Positions 1 through 7,853 of a stretch of 24,744 nucleotides of DNA are shown in pieces (positions within the stretch are counted from its first letter, which is position 1; every line of letters starts with the position of its first letter). Both the position numbers and the translations under genes were made by a program. The DNA is taken from positions 1-24,744 of the forward strand of contig UQTB01000028.1 of NCBI GenBank assembly GCA_900543915.1. Direction: 5' to 3'. A model generated the notes under the pieces. It had not been told where the DNA came from, did not search any database, and saw nothing but the letters and a program-made list of their open reading frames with translations. Source of the stretch: an uncultured Eubacteriales bacterium (GTDB taxonomy: Bacteria; Bacillota; Clostridia; Christensenellales; Borkfalkiaceae).

Positions 1-146
1 CGAAACGGCGGGCGGCAAAGGAGTGCGGCCGCGTGATCTACGTGCCGACGGGGGATCTGAACGATCTCGCGGACATGTATCATTACGGCGCGGAGGACAT
101 GCTCGCATTGGGCGAGCGCCTGATGCGCGCATTGCAGGAGGAGTGA
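1..146 (+). CDS. C-terminal fragment of an unidentified protein (5' end outside the window)
   Basis: An open frame enters from the left edge (codons start at position 3) and ends with TGA at 144-146. The visible 47 residues are soluble and rich in acidic and leucine residues, with the stretch VIYVPTGDLNDLADMY followed by an amphipathic C-terminal helix. I do not recognise the family. The next gene starts two bases after the stop and its Shine-Dalgarno sequence (AGGAGGAG, 136-143) lies inside this frame, so the two genes are very probably co-transcribed. Only the end of the gene is present, so no function is assigned. Confidence 0.6.
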   Translation, partial: KRRAAKECGRVIYVPTGDLNDLADMYHYGAEDMLALGERLMRALQEE

Positions 147-147
147 A

Positions 148-1428
148 ATGAAAACAACGATTGCGGTCGTCGGCTTCGGCGACCGGAGCGAACAGTACAC
201 CAAGTATGTGCTGAAACATCCCGAAGAGGGAGAAGTAACGGCGGTCGTAGATCCGAACCCTGCCAGGCGGGGCTATGCGAAGCGCCTGTTCGGCCTTCCG
301 GAAGCGCGGTGTTTTTCGGATTTCGATTCGTTTATCGCCGCGGGCAGACTCGCCGACTGCGCGATCAACGGCACCATGGACAGGCTGCACGTCTCGACTT
401 CCCTGCCGCTCCTGCGGCTGGGGTACGACCTGCTGCTGGAAAAACCGGTCACGAGCGATAAAGAGGAGCTCCTGGCGCTGGAAAGGACGGCAAAGGCTTG
501 CGGATGCAGGGTGATCGTCTGTCACGTCCTGCGCTATACGCCCTATTACCGGAGGATCAAAGAGATTCTTTTAAGCGGCGAACTCGGGGAAATCAGGCAC
601 ATCGAGACGGCGGAGAACGTGGGCGTGGCGCACGCTTCCGTCTCCTACATCAGGGGAAAGTGGAACAACAGCAAAGCGTGCGGCTCCTCTTATCTTTTGG
701 CAAAGTGCTGTCACGATTTCGATATGATCTGCTGGCTGAACGACAAATCTGTACCCGAAAAAGTCGTATCGTTCGGGGGCAGAAATTATTTTATCCCCCA
801 AAACGCGCCCGCGGGGAGCGGCACGCGCTGTCTCTGCGACTGCCCTCCGGCGGTAGAGGCGCGCTGCCCCTATTCCGCGCGGAAAATTTACCTGGACAAC
901 AACCCCATGCCCGTCATCGTCTGGGCGGGGCTGGGAAAACTTCCGGGAGAAGAGACGTACGAAGAGCGCCTCGCCTCGCTCAGAGGAGACAATCCGCACG
1001 GCCGCTGTATCTTCAAGACGGATGCGGATCTCGTGGACGAGCAGATGACCATGCTCGCCTTTGCGGACGGCAGCACCGCCTATCACAACCTGTACAGCGG
1101 CGCGGCGCAGGCCGGGCGGCGCATCAAGATCTACGGCACGAAGGGCGAGATCGAAGGCTTTACGGAGGACGGTTACTTTACCGTGCGTCTGTATAATCCG
1201 GCGAACATTCTCTTTGACGAGCGGAGAGAAACCATCGCGGACGACGTCGCGGGGGACAACCATTACGGCGGAGACAGCCGCATCATGAAAGATTTTCTCG
1301 CGGTGGAGCGGGGCGAAGCGCCGTCCGTCTCCACGAGTTCTTTGTCCGCGTCCGTCATGAGTCATCTCGTCGTTTACGCCGCGGATGAATCCATGCAGCA
1401 TAACCGGATCGTCCCCGTCGTAACATAA
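148..1428 (+). CDS. Gfo/Idh/MocA-family NAD(P)-dependent oxidoreductase
   Basis: The 426-residue protein should be a cytosolic sugar or cyclitol dehydrogenase. The N-terminus has a Rossmann motif (IAVVGFGDRS), an LLLEKPVTS segment with the family EKP at residues 98-100, and a helix with the conserved His (H189 in KCCHDFDMI), all typical of Gfo/Idh/MocA enzymes. A Cys-rich insertion (RCLCDCPP...RCPYSA, about residues 228-243) occurs in one subgroup and may bind metal; that is inference. The ATG at 148 has an AGGAGGAG ribosome binding site 4 bases upstream. It follows the preceding gene by one base and converges with the AraC gene. The substrate cannot be told from sequence; the neighbouring carbohydrate operon makes a sugar-derived one plausible. 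Confidence 0.9.
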   Translation: MKTTIAVVGFGDRSEQYTKYVLKHPEEGEVTAVVDPNPARRGYAKRLFGLPEARCFSDFDSFIAAGRLADCAINGTMDRLHVSTSLPLLRLGYDLLLEKPVTSDKEELLALERTAKACGCRVIVCHVLRYTPYYRRIKEILLSGELGEIRHIETAENVGVAHASVSYIRGKWNNSKACGSSYLLAKCCHDFDMICWLNDKSVPEKVVSFGGRNYFIPQNAPAGSGTRCLCDCPPAVEARCPYSARKIYLDNNPMPVIVWAGLGKLPGEETYEERLASLRGDNPHGRCIFKTDADLVDEQMTMLAFADGSTAYHNLYSGAAQAGRRIKIYGTKGEIEGFTEDGYFTVRLYNPANILFDERRETIADDVAGDNHYGGDSRIMKDFLAVERGEAPSVSTSSLSASVMSHLVVYAADESMQHNRIVPVVT

Positions 1429-1454
1429 AAAACGCCGGCGGAAATCCGTCGGCG
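1427..1454 (-). terminator. intrinsic terminator of the AraC-family gene
   Basis: Inverted repeat CGCCGGCGG (1433-1441) and CCGTCGGCG (1446-1454) with an AAAT loop; one G-U pair. Read on the minus strand it lies just after the AraC stop and is followed by six Ts (1432-1427), the classical rho-independent pattern. On the plus strand there is no T run, so it is assigned to the minus-strand gene. Confidence 0.8.
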
Positions 1455-1462
1455 GCGCGCGC

Positions 1463-2353
1463 TCAGCGATGATTTTTCTGGTATGTACCGGGAATTTCCC
1501 CCGTAAAGCGCTTGAATACGTTGTAAAAGAACTTCATGTCCGTAAATCCGGCTTTCTCCGCCACGCTCTGAATGGTCTCGTCTGTGGAAGACAGCATCTC
1601 GCACGCCTTTTCGACGCGGACTTTCTGGCAGTAAGTGGAGAAGCACATGCCCGTGACTTCCTTGAAGAGCTGGCTGAAATAACTCTTGCTTAGAAACGAG
1701 CGGTAGGCGATATCTTCCAGGGAAAGTTTGTTCATGTAGTTGTTTTCGATGTACTGAATGGCGAGGTTGATGTAGTATTCCTGCTTGGACTTCAAGGTGA
1801 TGTTGCCGCTGTTGTCCATCTTGCGGAAGATCTTGATGATCAGCTCTGCGAGATATGCGCGCAGAAGGTCGTAATATCCCTTTTCCTGCCGTTCGTATTC
1901 TTCGTACATATTGGTGATCAGTTTTTCAAATTCGTAAAAACTGCCGCCCGAGAGGTGCAGGTTCGGGGGATTGGGGTCGATCTGGTTAAAGAGCGACTCG
2001 AACATAAAGCTGGATTTCAGCTTTAAAAAGTCGTGTTCTTTGCTGAGCGCTTTGTCGATGAAATCCGGCTTGAACGCGCAGTCGTATGCGAGGTAGGGCT
2101 CCTGGCTCTTTTTGTTGATGACGTTCTGATGGGGCACGCCGTAGTTGACGATGAAGAGATCCCCCTTTTTGATGGGGAAATGCTTGTTGTATTCGACGTG
2201 CGTGCACTCGCCGGAAATCACGTAAGTGATCTCGATAAAATCGTGTGAGTGATTTTTTTCGATGAACGAGGGCAGGGAGGAAGATTTGTGAATGAAGATG
2301 GATTCGTTGTTCCTGAACAGCTTTTCGCCCAGCAGACGATGGGACTCCGCCAT
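1463..2353 (-). CDS. AraC-family transcriptional regulator with N-terminal cupin sensor domain
   Basis: This 296-residue protein has an N-terminal cupin-like ligand domain (about residues 10-150; SHDFIEITYVISGECTHVEYN, then GDLFIVNYGVPH with the typical proline-histidine) and a C-terminal double helix-turn-helix of the AraC/XylS type (about residues 190-295; LSLEDIAYRSFLSKSYFSQLFKE and QSVAEKAGFTDMKFFYNVFKR). The ATG at 2353 has a strong ribosome binding site (AAGGAGGG, 8 bases upstream) and a near-consensus promoter. It is divergent from the seven-gene carbohydrate cluster and is probably its regulator, responding to a sugar or pathway intermediate; that role is inferred from position. A 28-bp palindrome on its own promoter suggests autoregulation or control by another repressor. 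Confidence 0.93.
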   Translation of the reverse strand: MAESHRLLGEKLFRNNESIFIHKSSSLPSFIEKNHSHDFIEITYVISGECTHVEYNKHFPIKKGDLFIVNYGVPHQNVINKKSQEPYLAYDCAFKPDFIDKALSKEHDFLKLKSSFMFESLFNQIDPNPPNLHLSGGSFYEFEKLITNMYEEYERQEKGYYDLLRAYLAELIIKIFRKMDNSGNITLKSKQEYYINLAIQYIENNYMNKLSLEDIAYRSFLSKSYFSQLFKEVTGMCFSTYCQKVRVEKACEMLSSTDETIQSVAEKAGFTDMKFFYNVFKRFTGEIPGTYQKNHR

Positions 2354-2376
2354 GCTTTCAACCCTCCTTATCCAAA

Positions 2377-2404
2377 TTATGGTACTAATTTTATTATACC
2401 ATAA
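2377..2404. promoter_or_regulatory. palindromic operator candidate over the AraC promoter
   Basis: TTATGGTA (2377-2384) and its exact reverse complement TACCATAA (2397-2404), separated by 12 A/T-rich bases. The right arm overlaps the -10 box (2393-2398) and the left arm covers the predicted start region, so a bound dimer would block transcription. The regulator that binds here is not known. Confidence 0.5.
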
Positions 2405-2420
2405 AAAATGGAGTTGTCAA
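2393..2420 (-). promoter_or_regulatory. SigA-type promoter of the AraC-family gene
   Basis: Read on the minus strand: TTGACA (2420-2415), 16-bp spacer, TATAAT (2398-2393). Both hexamers match the consensus exactly. The start of transcription should fall near 2386, about 33 bases before the ATG. Confidence 0.85.
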
Positions 2421-2497
2421 TCAAAATTTTGTCCCCGGCAGAATTTCGTAAAATCATATTATCGACCAAATAAATAGAAAAACCCACCATATCTTTC

Positions 2498-2523
2498 AGA
2501 GAATCTCTATGCTAAAATAGAGA
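2498..2523 (+). promoter_or_regulatory. extended -10 promoter and palindromic operator candidate of the carbohydrate operon
   Basis: TGC-TAAAAT at 2510-2518 is an extended -10 element; no good -35 hexamer is seen 17 bp upstream, as expected for an activator-dependent or extended -10 promoter. The -10 sits inside an inverted repeat, TCTCTAT (2504-2510), six bases, ATAGAGA (2517-2523). A second overlapping arm AGAGA (2498-2502) precedes it. If transcription starts near 2525, the ribosome binding site (AAGGAG, 2525-2530) is at the extreme 5' end of the message. Confidence 0.5.
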
Positions 2524-2536
2524 AAAGGAGCGTAAT

Positions 2537-3583
2537 ATGTCTGTTACAACCGTATTGGGAGAAATTGACGGCAGGGATTTAGGCGTCACCCTGCCGCACG
2601 AGCATCTCCTGATCGATCTCCGCGGCCTGGTTCGGAAGCCTGATCCGGCAGAGAACCCCGCGTTCTACGAGAAACTGAATCTCGAAAACCTCTATCGGAT
2701 CAAGGCGGATCCGTACGCGCTGGAAGATAACGCGATCATAAACGAGCCGTCTGTCGCCGTGCAGGAACTCATCGCTTACCGGGAAGCCGGCGGCAGGAGC
2801 GTCGTCGACGTGACGCCGCGCTCCATCGGCAGGGATCCCCTCCGCCTGCGGGAAATATCGCTGAGAAGCGGCGTGCACGTCGTCATGGGATGCGGACAGT
2901 ACATCGCCGCGGCGCACGAGGAAAAGGTTTCAGGCTGTTCCGTGGAAGATCTCGCCGCCGAGATCATAGAGGAAATCCGCACCGGCGCGGACGGAACCGA
3001 CGTCAGGGCGGGCGTGATCGGGGAGATCGGCACGAGCGAAGTGATTGCCGAAGAGGAACTCAAATGCCTGCGGGCGGCGGGAATCGCCGCGGCAGAGACG
3101 GGAAAGTCCGTGCACGTCCATACCGCGCTGTTCGAGCAAAACGGACACCGCGTCTGCGACGAACTCATGGCGCTGGGCGTCGCGGCGGAGCAGATCGCCG
3201 TCGATCACGTGGATGCAAAGACAAATCTGGAATACGTTTTATCCCTGCTCGATCGCGGCGTGTATGTGGAATTTGACAATTTCGGCAAGGAATTTCAGGT
3301 TTCGAAGGACAGCAGGGTGTTGAAAGCGAGCTTCGATTACGACCGCGTGCGCGCAGACTGCCTCGCCCGCCTGTGCGAAGCGGGATATACCGAGCGCATC
3401 CTGGCGGCAAACGATATCTGCCTGAAACATATGCTGCGCCGCTACGGCGGAGGGGGATACGGTTATCTGCTTACGGGCATCGTTCCCATGATGCGCGACC
3501 GGGGACTGACCGAAAAGACGATAGAGACGATTTTAGTGAAAAATCCACAGCGCTTTTTGTGCGGAAAGGAGGCAATAAAATGA
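2537..3583 (+). CDS. phosphotriesterase-family metal-dependent hydrolase (lactonase-like)
   Basis: The 348-residue protein belongs to the phosphotriesterase branch of the amidohydrolase superfamily, cytosolic binuclear-metal hydrolases whose physiological substrates are often sugar lactones. Visible ligands are H21 and H23 (LPHEHLL), a Glu (E163 in IGEIGTS) where other members have the carboxylated Lys, H193/H195 (SVHVHT), H224 (DHVDAKT) and D293 (AANDICL); the set looks complete. Start ATG 2537 has AAGGAG 6 bases upstream. It is the first gene of the operon and overlaps the next by ATGA. With an isomerase and amidohydrolases beside it, hydrolysis of a lactone or ester derived from a sugar is likely but not proven. 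Confidence 0.88.
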   Translation: MSVTTVLGEIDGRDLGVTLPHEHLLIDLRGLVRKPDPAENPAFYEKLNLENLYRIKADPYALEDNAIINEPSVAVQELIAYREAGGRSVVDVTPRSIGRDPLRLREISLRSGVHVVMGCGQYIAAAHEEKVSGCSVEDLAAEIIEEIRTGADGTDVRAGVIGEIGTSEVIAEEELKCLRAAGIAAAETGKSVHVHTALFEQNGHRVCDELMALGVAAEQIAVDHVDAKTNLEYVLSLLDRGVYVEFDNFGKEFQVSKDSRVLKASFDYDRVRADCLARLCEAGYTERILAANDICLKHMLRRYGGGGYGYLLTGIVPMMRDRGLTEKTIETILVKNPQRFLCGKEAIK

Positions 3584-4377
3584 AGCTGATCGATATGAGT
3601 GCGGCGATCGGATACGGCACGGTCAACAAATCCATCGTCAATCATGAAAATTATCCCGTATATGAAAAGGTGAAACAGGCGAGAAACAGCGCGGAGCTTT
3701 TGGCGGAGATGGATTTCTGCGGGATCGACGAGGCGGTCACATGGCATCAGGCGATGTACGACGTCTCCGTCAACTACGGCAACAGGCTCTATCTGTCCGA
3801 TCCGGGGAACCATACCGGCAGGCTGAAGGGGACGATCGGCCTTCTCCCCGCGATCAGCGACGCGGACTTTGAGATTTCAAAGCTGGATCGGACCGTGGAC
3901 GAATACGGCCTGGTGGGCGTCCGCGCATTTCCCAGGCAGAACCGCTTTTTTCTGGACGAGATCACGATGGGAGATACGCTTAATTACCTTGCGGAAAAGA
4001 ACCTGCCCCTCTATCTTTCCCCGCGCGACGGCTGGGAGGATATCTTCTCCGTCATGAAGCATTTTCCCCGCCTCACGGTCATTCTGACAGACTACGGCCT
4101 GTGGGGGAGCGACCGATACGTGTTTCCTCTGATCAGGGCTTACGAAAATTTTTATATCGAGAGCAGCGATTATCAGGTCTTTTTGGGCGTGGAAAACTTC
4201 GTGAACAAAATGGGAAGCGATCAGATGCTCTTCGGCACCAACTATCCGAACTGCAATATGGGCGGCAGCACTGCGACGCTTCTCGCCGCGAAAATTTCGG
4301 AAACGGACAGGGAGAAAATCGCGCATGCAAACGCCGAACGCCTGTTCGGCAGAATTCAAAGGGGGATGAGCGTATGA
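3580..4377 (+). CDS. amidohydrolase-2 family protein with all metal ligands substituted
   Basis: A 265-residue TIM-barrel protein of the amidohydrolase-2 type. The ATG at 3580 overlaps the previous stop (ATGA) and follows GGAAAGGAGG; a longer upstream frame has no such signal. Compared by eye with the next gene, all five expected metal positions are changed: the HxH is IDMSAAI (S7, A9), the third His is S147 (LYLSPRD), the fourth is D171 (ILTDYGL) and the catalytic Asp is N221 (LFGTNYP). The fold signature is otherwise kept, including the C-terminal NAERLFGRI segment. It may be a non-catalytic partner of the intact paralogue, a binding protein, or a metal-free enzyme. The two genes are translationally coupled (ATGA), which fits a complex. 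Confidence 0.82.
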   Translation: MKLIDMSAAIGYGTVNKSIVNHENYPVYEKVKQARNSAELLAEMDFCGIDEAVTWHQAMYDVSVNYGNRLYLSDPGNHTGRLKGTIGLLPAISDADFEISKLDRTVDEYGLVGVRAFPRQNRFFLDEITMGDTLNYLAEKNLPLYLSPRDGWEDIFSVMKHFPRLTVILTDYGLWGSDRYVFPLIRAYENFYIESSDYQVFLGVENFVNKMGSDQMLFGTNYPNCNMGGSTATLLAAKISETDREKIAHANAERLFGRIQRGMSV

Positions 4378-5177
4378 AACCGACCAATCGTTCCGCCTAC
4401 CTGGAGGCTTTTTTGGAGACGGGGAGCATTCCCGTCGGCATCATCGACACCCACACGCACATGAACGACGTCTACGGCACCTGCATGTGCGTGTACGAAT
4501 ACGAGGAAACCATCCGCCGCGCAAAGGAGCAGGGGATCGCCGGCATCTGGTGCAGCCCCCACAGCGATCTGTTCGACGGGCTCGCGCGCAACGGCGAAAT
4601 CACCGAGATGATGGATCGTTATCCCGGATACGTGCGCGGCTATTTCGGATTCAACCCCAACTATGCGGAGGAATACGACGTGGAAGACGTCCTGAAACAC
4701 GAGGGGTATATCGGGTTCAAGACGCTTCCGGACTATTACAGGACGCCCCTCGGCGATCGGCGCTATCAGAAGCTGTTTGAAATCGCGAACGCGTATTCGC
4801 TGGCGCTTCTGGTTCATACCTGGGGATTCAGCCGGTACAACGACGTGGAAGATATGAAGAAGATCGCCGACCGCTACCCGGATATCCGGCTGATCATGGG
4901 GCATTCCGCTCCCAACCGGCTGGATGACGCCATCGCCCTCGCAAAGGAAAAGGAGAACGTCTACCTCGATCTGTGCGACATTCACCGCCACAGCGGCATC
5001 GTCGCCAAGATGGTGAACGCAGTCGGGAGCGAAAAGGTGCTGTTCGGCACCGATCTTCCCTGGTACGATCCCAATTACTGCCTGGGCAGCGTGCTTTATG
5101 CGGACATCGCGGATGCGGACAGGGACAACATCTTTTATAAAAATGCAGAGAGAATCATAAGGAGTATCAAAAAATAG
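4374..5177 (+). CDS. amidohydrolase-2 family metal-dependent hydrolase or decarboxylase
   Basis: A 267-residue TIM-barrel enzyme with an intact amidohydrolase-2 metal set: H27 and H29 (IDTHTHM), H148 (LLVHTWG), H177 (IMGHSAP) and D227 (LFGTDLPWY). Family members hydrolyse lactones or amides or decarboxylate aromatic acids. The ATG at 4374 overlaps the previous stop by ATGA, with GGGGGATGAG upstream. The ending NAERIIRSI matches the NAERLFGRI of the preceding metal-less homologue, so the pair probably arose by duplication. In this operon a step on a sugar acid or lactone is plausible; the exact reaction cannot be read from sequence. Confidence 0.87.
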   Translation: MKPTNRSAYLEAFLETGSIPVGIIDTHTHMNDVYGTCMCVYEYEETIRRAKEQGIAGIWCSPHSDLFDGLARNGEITEMMDRYPGYVRGYFGFNPNYAEEYDVEDVLKHEGYIGFKTLPDYYRTPLGDRRYQKLFEIANAYSLALLVHTWGFSRYNDVEDMKKIADRYPDIRLIMGHSAPNRLDDAIALAKEKENVYLDLCDIHRHSGIVAKMVNAVGSEKVLFGTDLPWYDPNYCLGSVLYADIADADRDNIFYKNAERIIRSIKK

Positions 5178-5178
5178 T

Positions 5179-6648
5179 ATGGAGCGGATCAAATCGTTTG
5201 AAGAGGGCGGCGCTGTCGTCGGAGATATCCTCACGCGCGGCAAGACGAAGCGGAACATAAAGATCGGCGTTCTGACGTGCGGTTATTTTGAATATTGGCG
5301 GATGTTCCCCGGGATGCTCGAAAACGTCACGTCGGATTTCAAGGCGTTCGGTGAAAATTTTTCCCGGCGGTATCCGAACGCCGTGTTTTCCGGCATGGTG
5401 GATACGCTGGACAGCGCGGACGAGGCGGGCCGCAGACTGAAGGAAGCGGGCGTCGATGCCGTTCTCCTGGTTTACGGCACCTACGTGGCGGATTTCATCA
5501 CGTTGACTGCGCTCGATTACGTCAAGGAGCTTCCGCTCGTCATTTTCTCCATGCAGAATCACGAATCCATCGACGTCGGGGGAAATTATGAGGACAGCCT
5601 GCGGAACAGCTCTGTCATCGGCATTTCCCAGCTCACCGGCACGCTCAGAAAGCTGGAGCGCGATTACAAGATCATCGTCGGCTCCATTCACGACGAGCGC
5701 GCTTACCGGAAAATGGACGTGCTGTTCAAAGCGCTCCAAGTCGTAGAAGACCTGCGGGAAGCAAATATCGGCGTGATCGGCCACGTATTCCGCGGCATGT
5801 ATGACCTTGAACTCTCAAAGACCTTTTTAAAGCGCACGTTCGGCGTAAACGTCATTCTCGTGCAGAACTGCCATCTGACTGAACTGTGGGAGCAGGTAAC
5901 CGAAGCGGAGGTGGAGGAACAGACCGAAAAGCTGACTTCCCGCTTCGAGAGAAAGAACGTCACAATCGAAGATATCCGCAGGGCGGTACGGCTCGCCGTG
6001 GCGATGAAGAAGCTGGCGAAGAAACTGAAGCTGAACGCGCTCTGCTTCCTTGATCAGCACTATCTGCAAAAGCAGTTCAACACGTCCGCGCGCATCGGCT
6101 CTTCGCTCCTGATGGAAGAGGAGGGCTTTTCTGCGAACTGCGAAGGCGATCTGCTGGGGCTCATCACCATGATGATGATGAAATCCCTCACCGGAAAATC
6201 CGCGTTTATGGGAGAATGGGGGGAATACGATGCGGCGGCCAACAGCTGCATGCTGATGGGGCACGGCGTCGGCACGCCCGATCTGGCGCCGTCCGACAGC
6301 GACGTCAGACTTGCCAGGACGCCGGAGGAATGGGGCATGGACGGCGGCGGGCTCAATTACGAGTTTCTGGTAAAGAGCGGCCCCGCCACCATCGCGCACA
6401 TGATCGAGGTGAAAGACGGCTACAAAATGGTGCTCTCCGACGTCGAAAGCATAGAATTTCCCAAGATCGACTACGATGAAATCTACGCGATGTTCCGCGT
6501 CAAACAGAACGTCAAGGAATATCTGGAAAAGATCTTCGACTACGGCGTGGCGCATCACTGTATCCTGGGACTGGGAAATATGAGCGAAGAGCTCAACGCC
6601 GTCTGCGACTATCTGAAATTAGACCGACTGTATATCAAAGGAGTATAA
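5179..6648 (+). CDS. L-fucose/L-arabinose isomerase family protein
   Basis: A 489-residue protein of the fucose/arabinose isomerase superfamily, which interconverts aldoses and ketoses using Mn2+ in the cytosol. The N-terminal half is a Rossmann-like region (IGVLTCGYFEYW, DAVLLVYGTY, KELPLVIFSMQ) and the C-terminal half carries likely metal residues E322 (NCEGDLLGL), H362 (LMGHGVGT), H407 (TIAHMIEV) and H459/H460 (VAHHCIL). The length is near the usual 470-500. The ATG is one base after the previous stop, with AGGAG 14 bases upstream, a rather long spacing. No kinase, epimerase or aldolase accompanies it here, so the sugar is unknown and a role other than classical isomerisation is possible. 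Confidence 0.87.
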   Translation: MERIKSFEEGGAVVGDILTRGKTKRNIKIGVLTCGYFEYWRMFPGMLENVTSDFKAFGENFSRRYPNAVFSGMVDTLDSADEAGRRLKEAGVDAVLLVYGTYVADFITLTALDYVKELPLVIFSMQNHESIDVGGNYEDSLRNSSVIGISQLTGTLRKLERDYKIIVGSIHDERAYRKMDVLFKALQVVEDLREANIGVIGHVFRGMYDLELSKTFLKRTFGVNVILVQNCHLTELWEQVTEAEVEEQTEKLTSRFERKNVTIEDIRRAVRLAVAMKKLAKKLKLNALCFLDQHYLQKQFNTSARIGSSLLMEEEGFSANCEGDLLGLITMMMMKSLTGKSAFMGEWGEYDAAANSCMLMGHGVGTPDLAPSDSDVRLARTPEEWGMDGGGLNYEFLVKSGPATIAHMIEVKDGYKMVLSDVESIEFPKIDYDEIYAMFRVKQNVKEYLEKIFDYGVAHHCILGLGNMSEELNAVCDYLKLDRLYIKGV

Positions 6649-6650
6649 AA

Positions 6651-7844
6651 ATGATGAATGAACCCGTTATTCAACCGTCTGAATTCCAAACGCGCCTCGC
6701 CGCTCTGCGCGCGGCGATGGCGCGGGAGAACGCAGATCTGTTTATGGCGTTTTCCAACCTGCTGGATCCGTCCGCCGTGCGTTATTTCACGGATTTTTCC
6801 GCGGTGAACGAGAGCGGCGCCTTTCTTGTGACCGGCACGCGCGCCACGCTCTGCAGCGGTCAGGCGTCCTACGACTATGCGCTCGTGAAAAACAAACTGG
6901 CGTGCGCCGAAATCAAAGTCTTTCCGGAGATCGGAGAGGTTTCCGGCTTTGAATACGATTACGGCGGACAGATGGATTTTGCCGATTATTTCCGGGAGAT
7001 CGCCGCGGCGGAGCGGATCGGCCGAATCGCGCTCGCGGGCAAGCTGACCTTTCCCGCCGTCATATACAACAAGCTGAAGGCGGCGTTCCCGGATGCGGAG
7101 ATCGTGGATTTCGACGGCGCGCTGTACGAGATGCGCGTCATCAAGTCGGAGAGCGAGATCTCCTGTATGAAAAAAGCGTGCGAAATCGCGACCAAAACCT
7201 TTGAAGATTCCGTTCCCGCCATCGAAGCGGGAATGACGGAGCGGCAGATCCAGGGAATTTTCGAGATGAACATGGCGAAATACGGCGCGGAGTCCGCTGT
7301 GATGGCTTTTGCGCCGATGGTGGCGACGGGGAGCGTCAATTCCCACGTCAGCATGTGCAGAAACAGCCTGCGGCGGGTGAAGGAGGGGGAGATCCTCAAC
7401 ATTGCGGCGGGCGTGTGTTACGAGGGGTATAACGGCATCATCTGTTCCCCGCACGTGTTGGGCCCCGTTCCCGCAAAGATCAAAGACGCCGTGAAATGCG
7501 CGTACGACGCGCTGAATCTCGCGTCCTCCAAAATGAAGCCGGGCGCCGGCGCGCGGGAGATTCTCAATACCTACACCGACTATCTCACAAAAAAGGGCTA
7601 TATCGCGTACTGCCCGTACGGTTCCCTGCATTCCACCGGCATGCTGGAGTGCGAGGCGCCCGTCTTTTCGGTGGAGAACAACCGCATGATCCGGGAAAAC
7701 ATGACGATCTGCATCGACGCGTATTTCAAGGGAATGGAGTGGGGCTCCTTCCGCATCGAAGACGTCTACCGCATCACAAAAAACGGAGCGGAGCGCATCA
7801 CGGCCTACAACGACAGCGCGCTTCCCGTTCAATTTTTCAGGTAA
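6651..7844 (+). CDS. M24 peptidase/creatinase-fold protein lacking most metal ligands
   Basis: The 397-residue protein has the creatinase N-terminal domain (residues 1-140) followed by the M24 pita-bread domain. In M24 peptidases two metals are held by Asp, Asp, His, Glu, Glu. Here the first Asp is A252 (NIAAGVCYEGY), the second I263 (GYNGIICS) and the first Glu D356 (TICIDAYF); only H327 (SLHSTGM) and E370 (RIEDVYR) remain. The fold is therefore kept but a binuclear metal centre is unlikely. Creatinase itself is a metal-free member that cleaves an amidino bond, so a related C-N hydrolysis is possible. It starts at ATG 6651 after AAAGGAG, directly behind the isomerase. A true Xaa-Pro peptidase is improbable. 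Confidence 0.85.
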   Translation: MMNEPVIQPSEFQTRLAALRAAMARENADLFMAFSNLLDPSAVRYFTDFSAVNESGAFLVTGTRATLCSGQASYDYALVKNKLACAEIKVFPEIGEVSGFEYDYGGQMDFADYFREIAAAERIGRIALAGKLTFPAVIYNKLKAAFPDAEIVDFDGALYEMRVIKSESEISCMKKACEIATKTFEDSVPAIEAGMTERQIQGIFEMNMAKYGAESAVMAFAPMVATGSVNSHVSMCRNSLRRVKEGEILNIAAGVCYEGYNGIICSPHVLGPVPAKIKDAVKCAYDALNLASSKMKPGAGAREILNTYTDYLTKKGYIAYCPYGSLHSTGMLECEAPVFSVENNRMIRENMTICIDAYFKGMEWGSFRIEDVYRITKNGAERITAYNDSALPVQFFR

Positions 7845-7853
7845 GGAGAGAAT

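Noticed and set aside
3373..3579. Longer N-terminal extension of the metal-less amidohydrolase
   Set aside because: The extension lies wholly inside the phosphotriesterase-family gene; the ATG at 3580 has a strong ribosome binding site and ATGA coupling.
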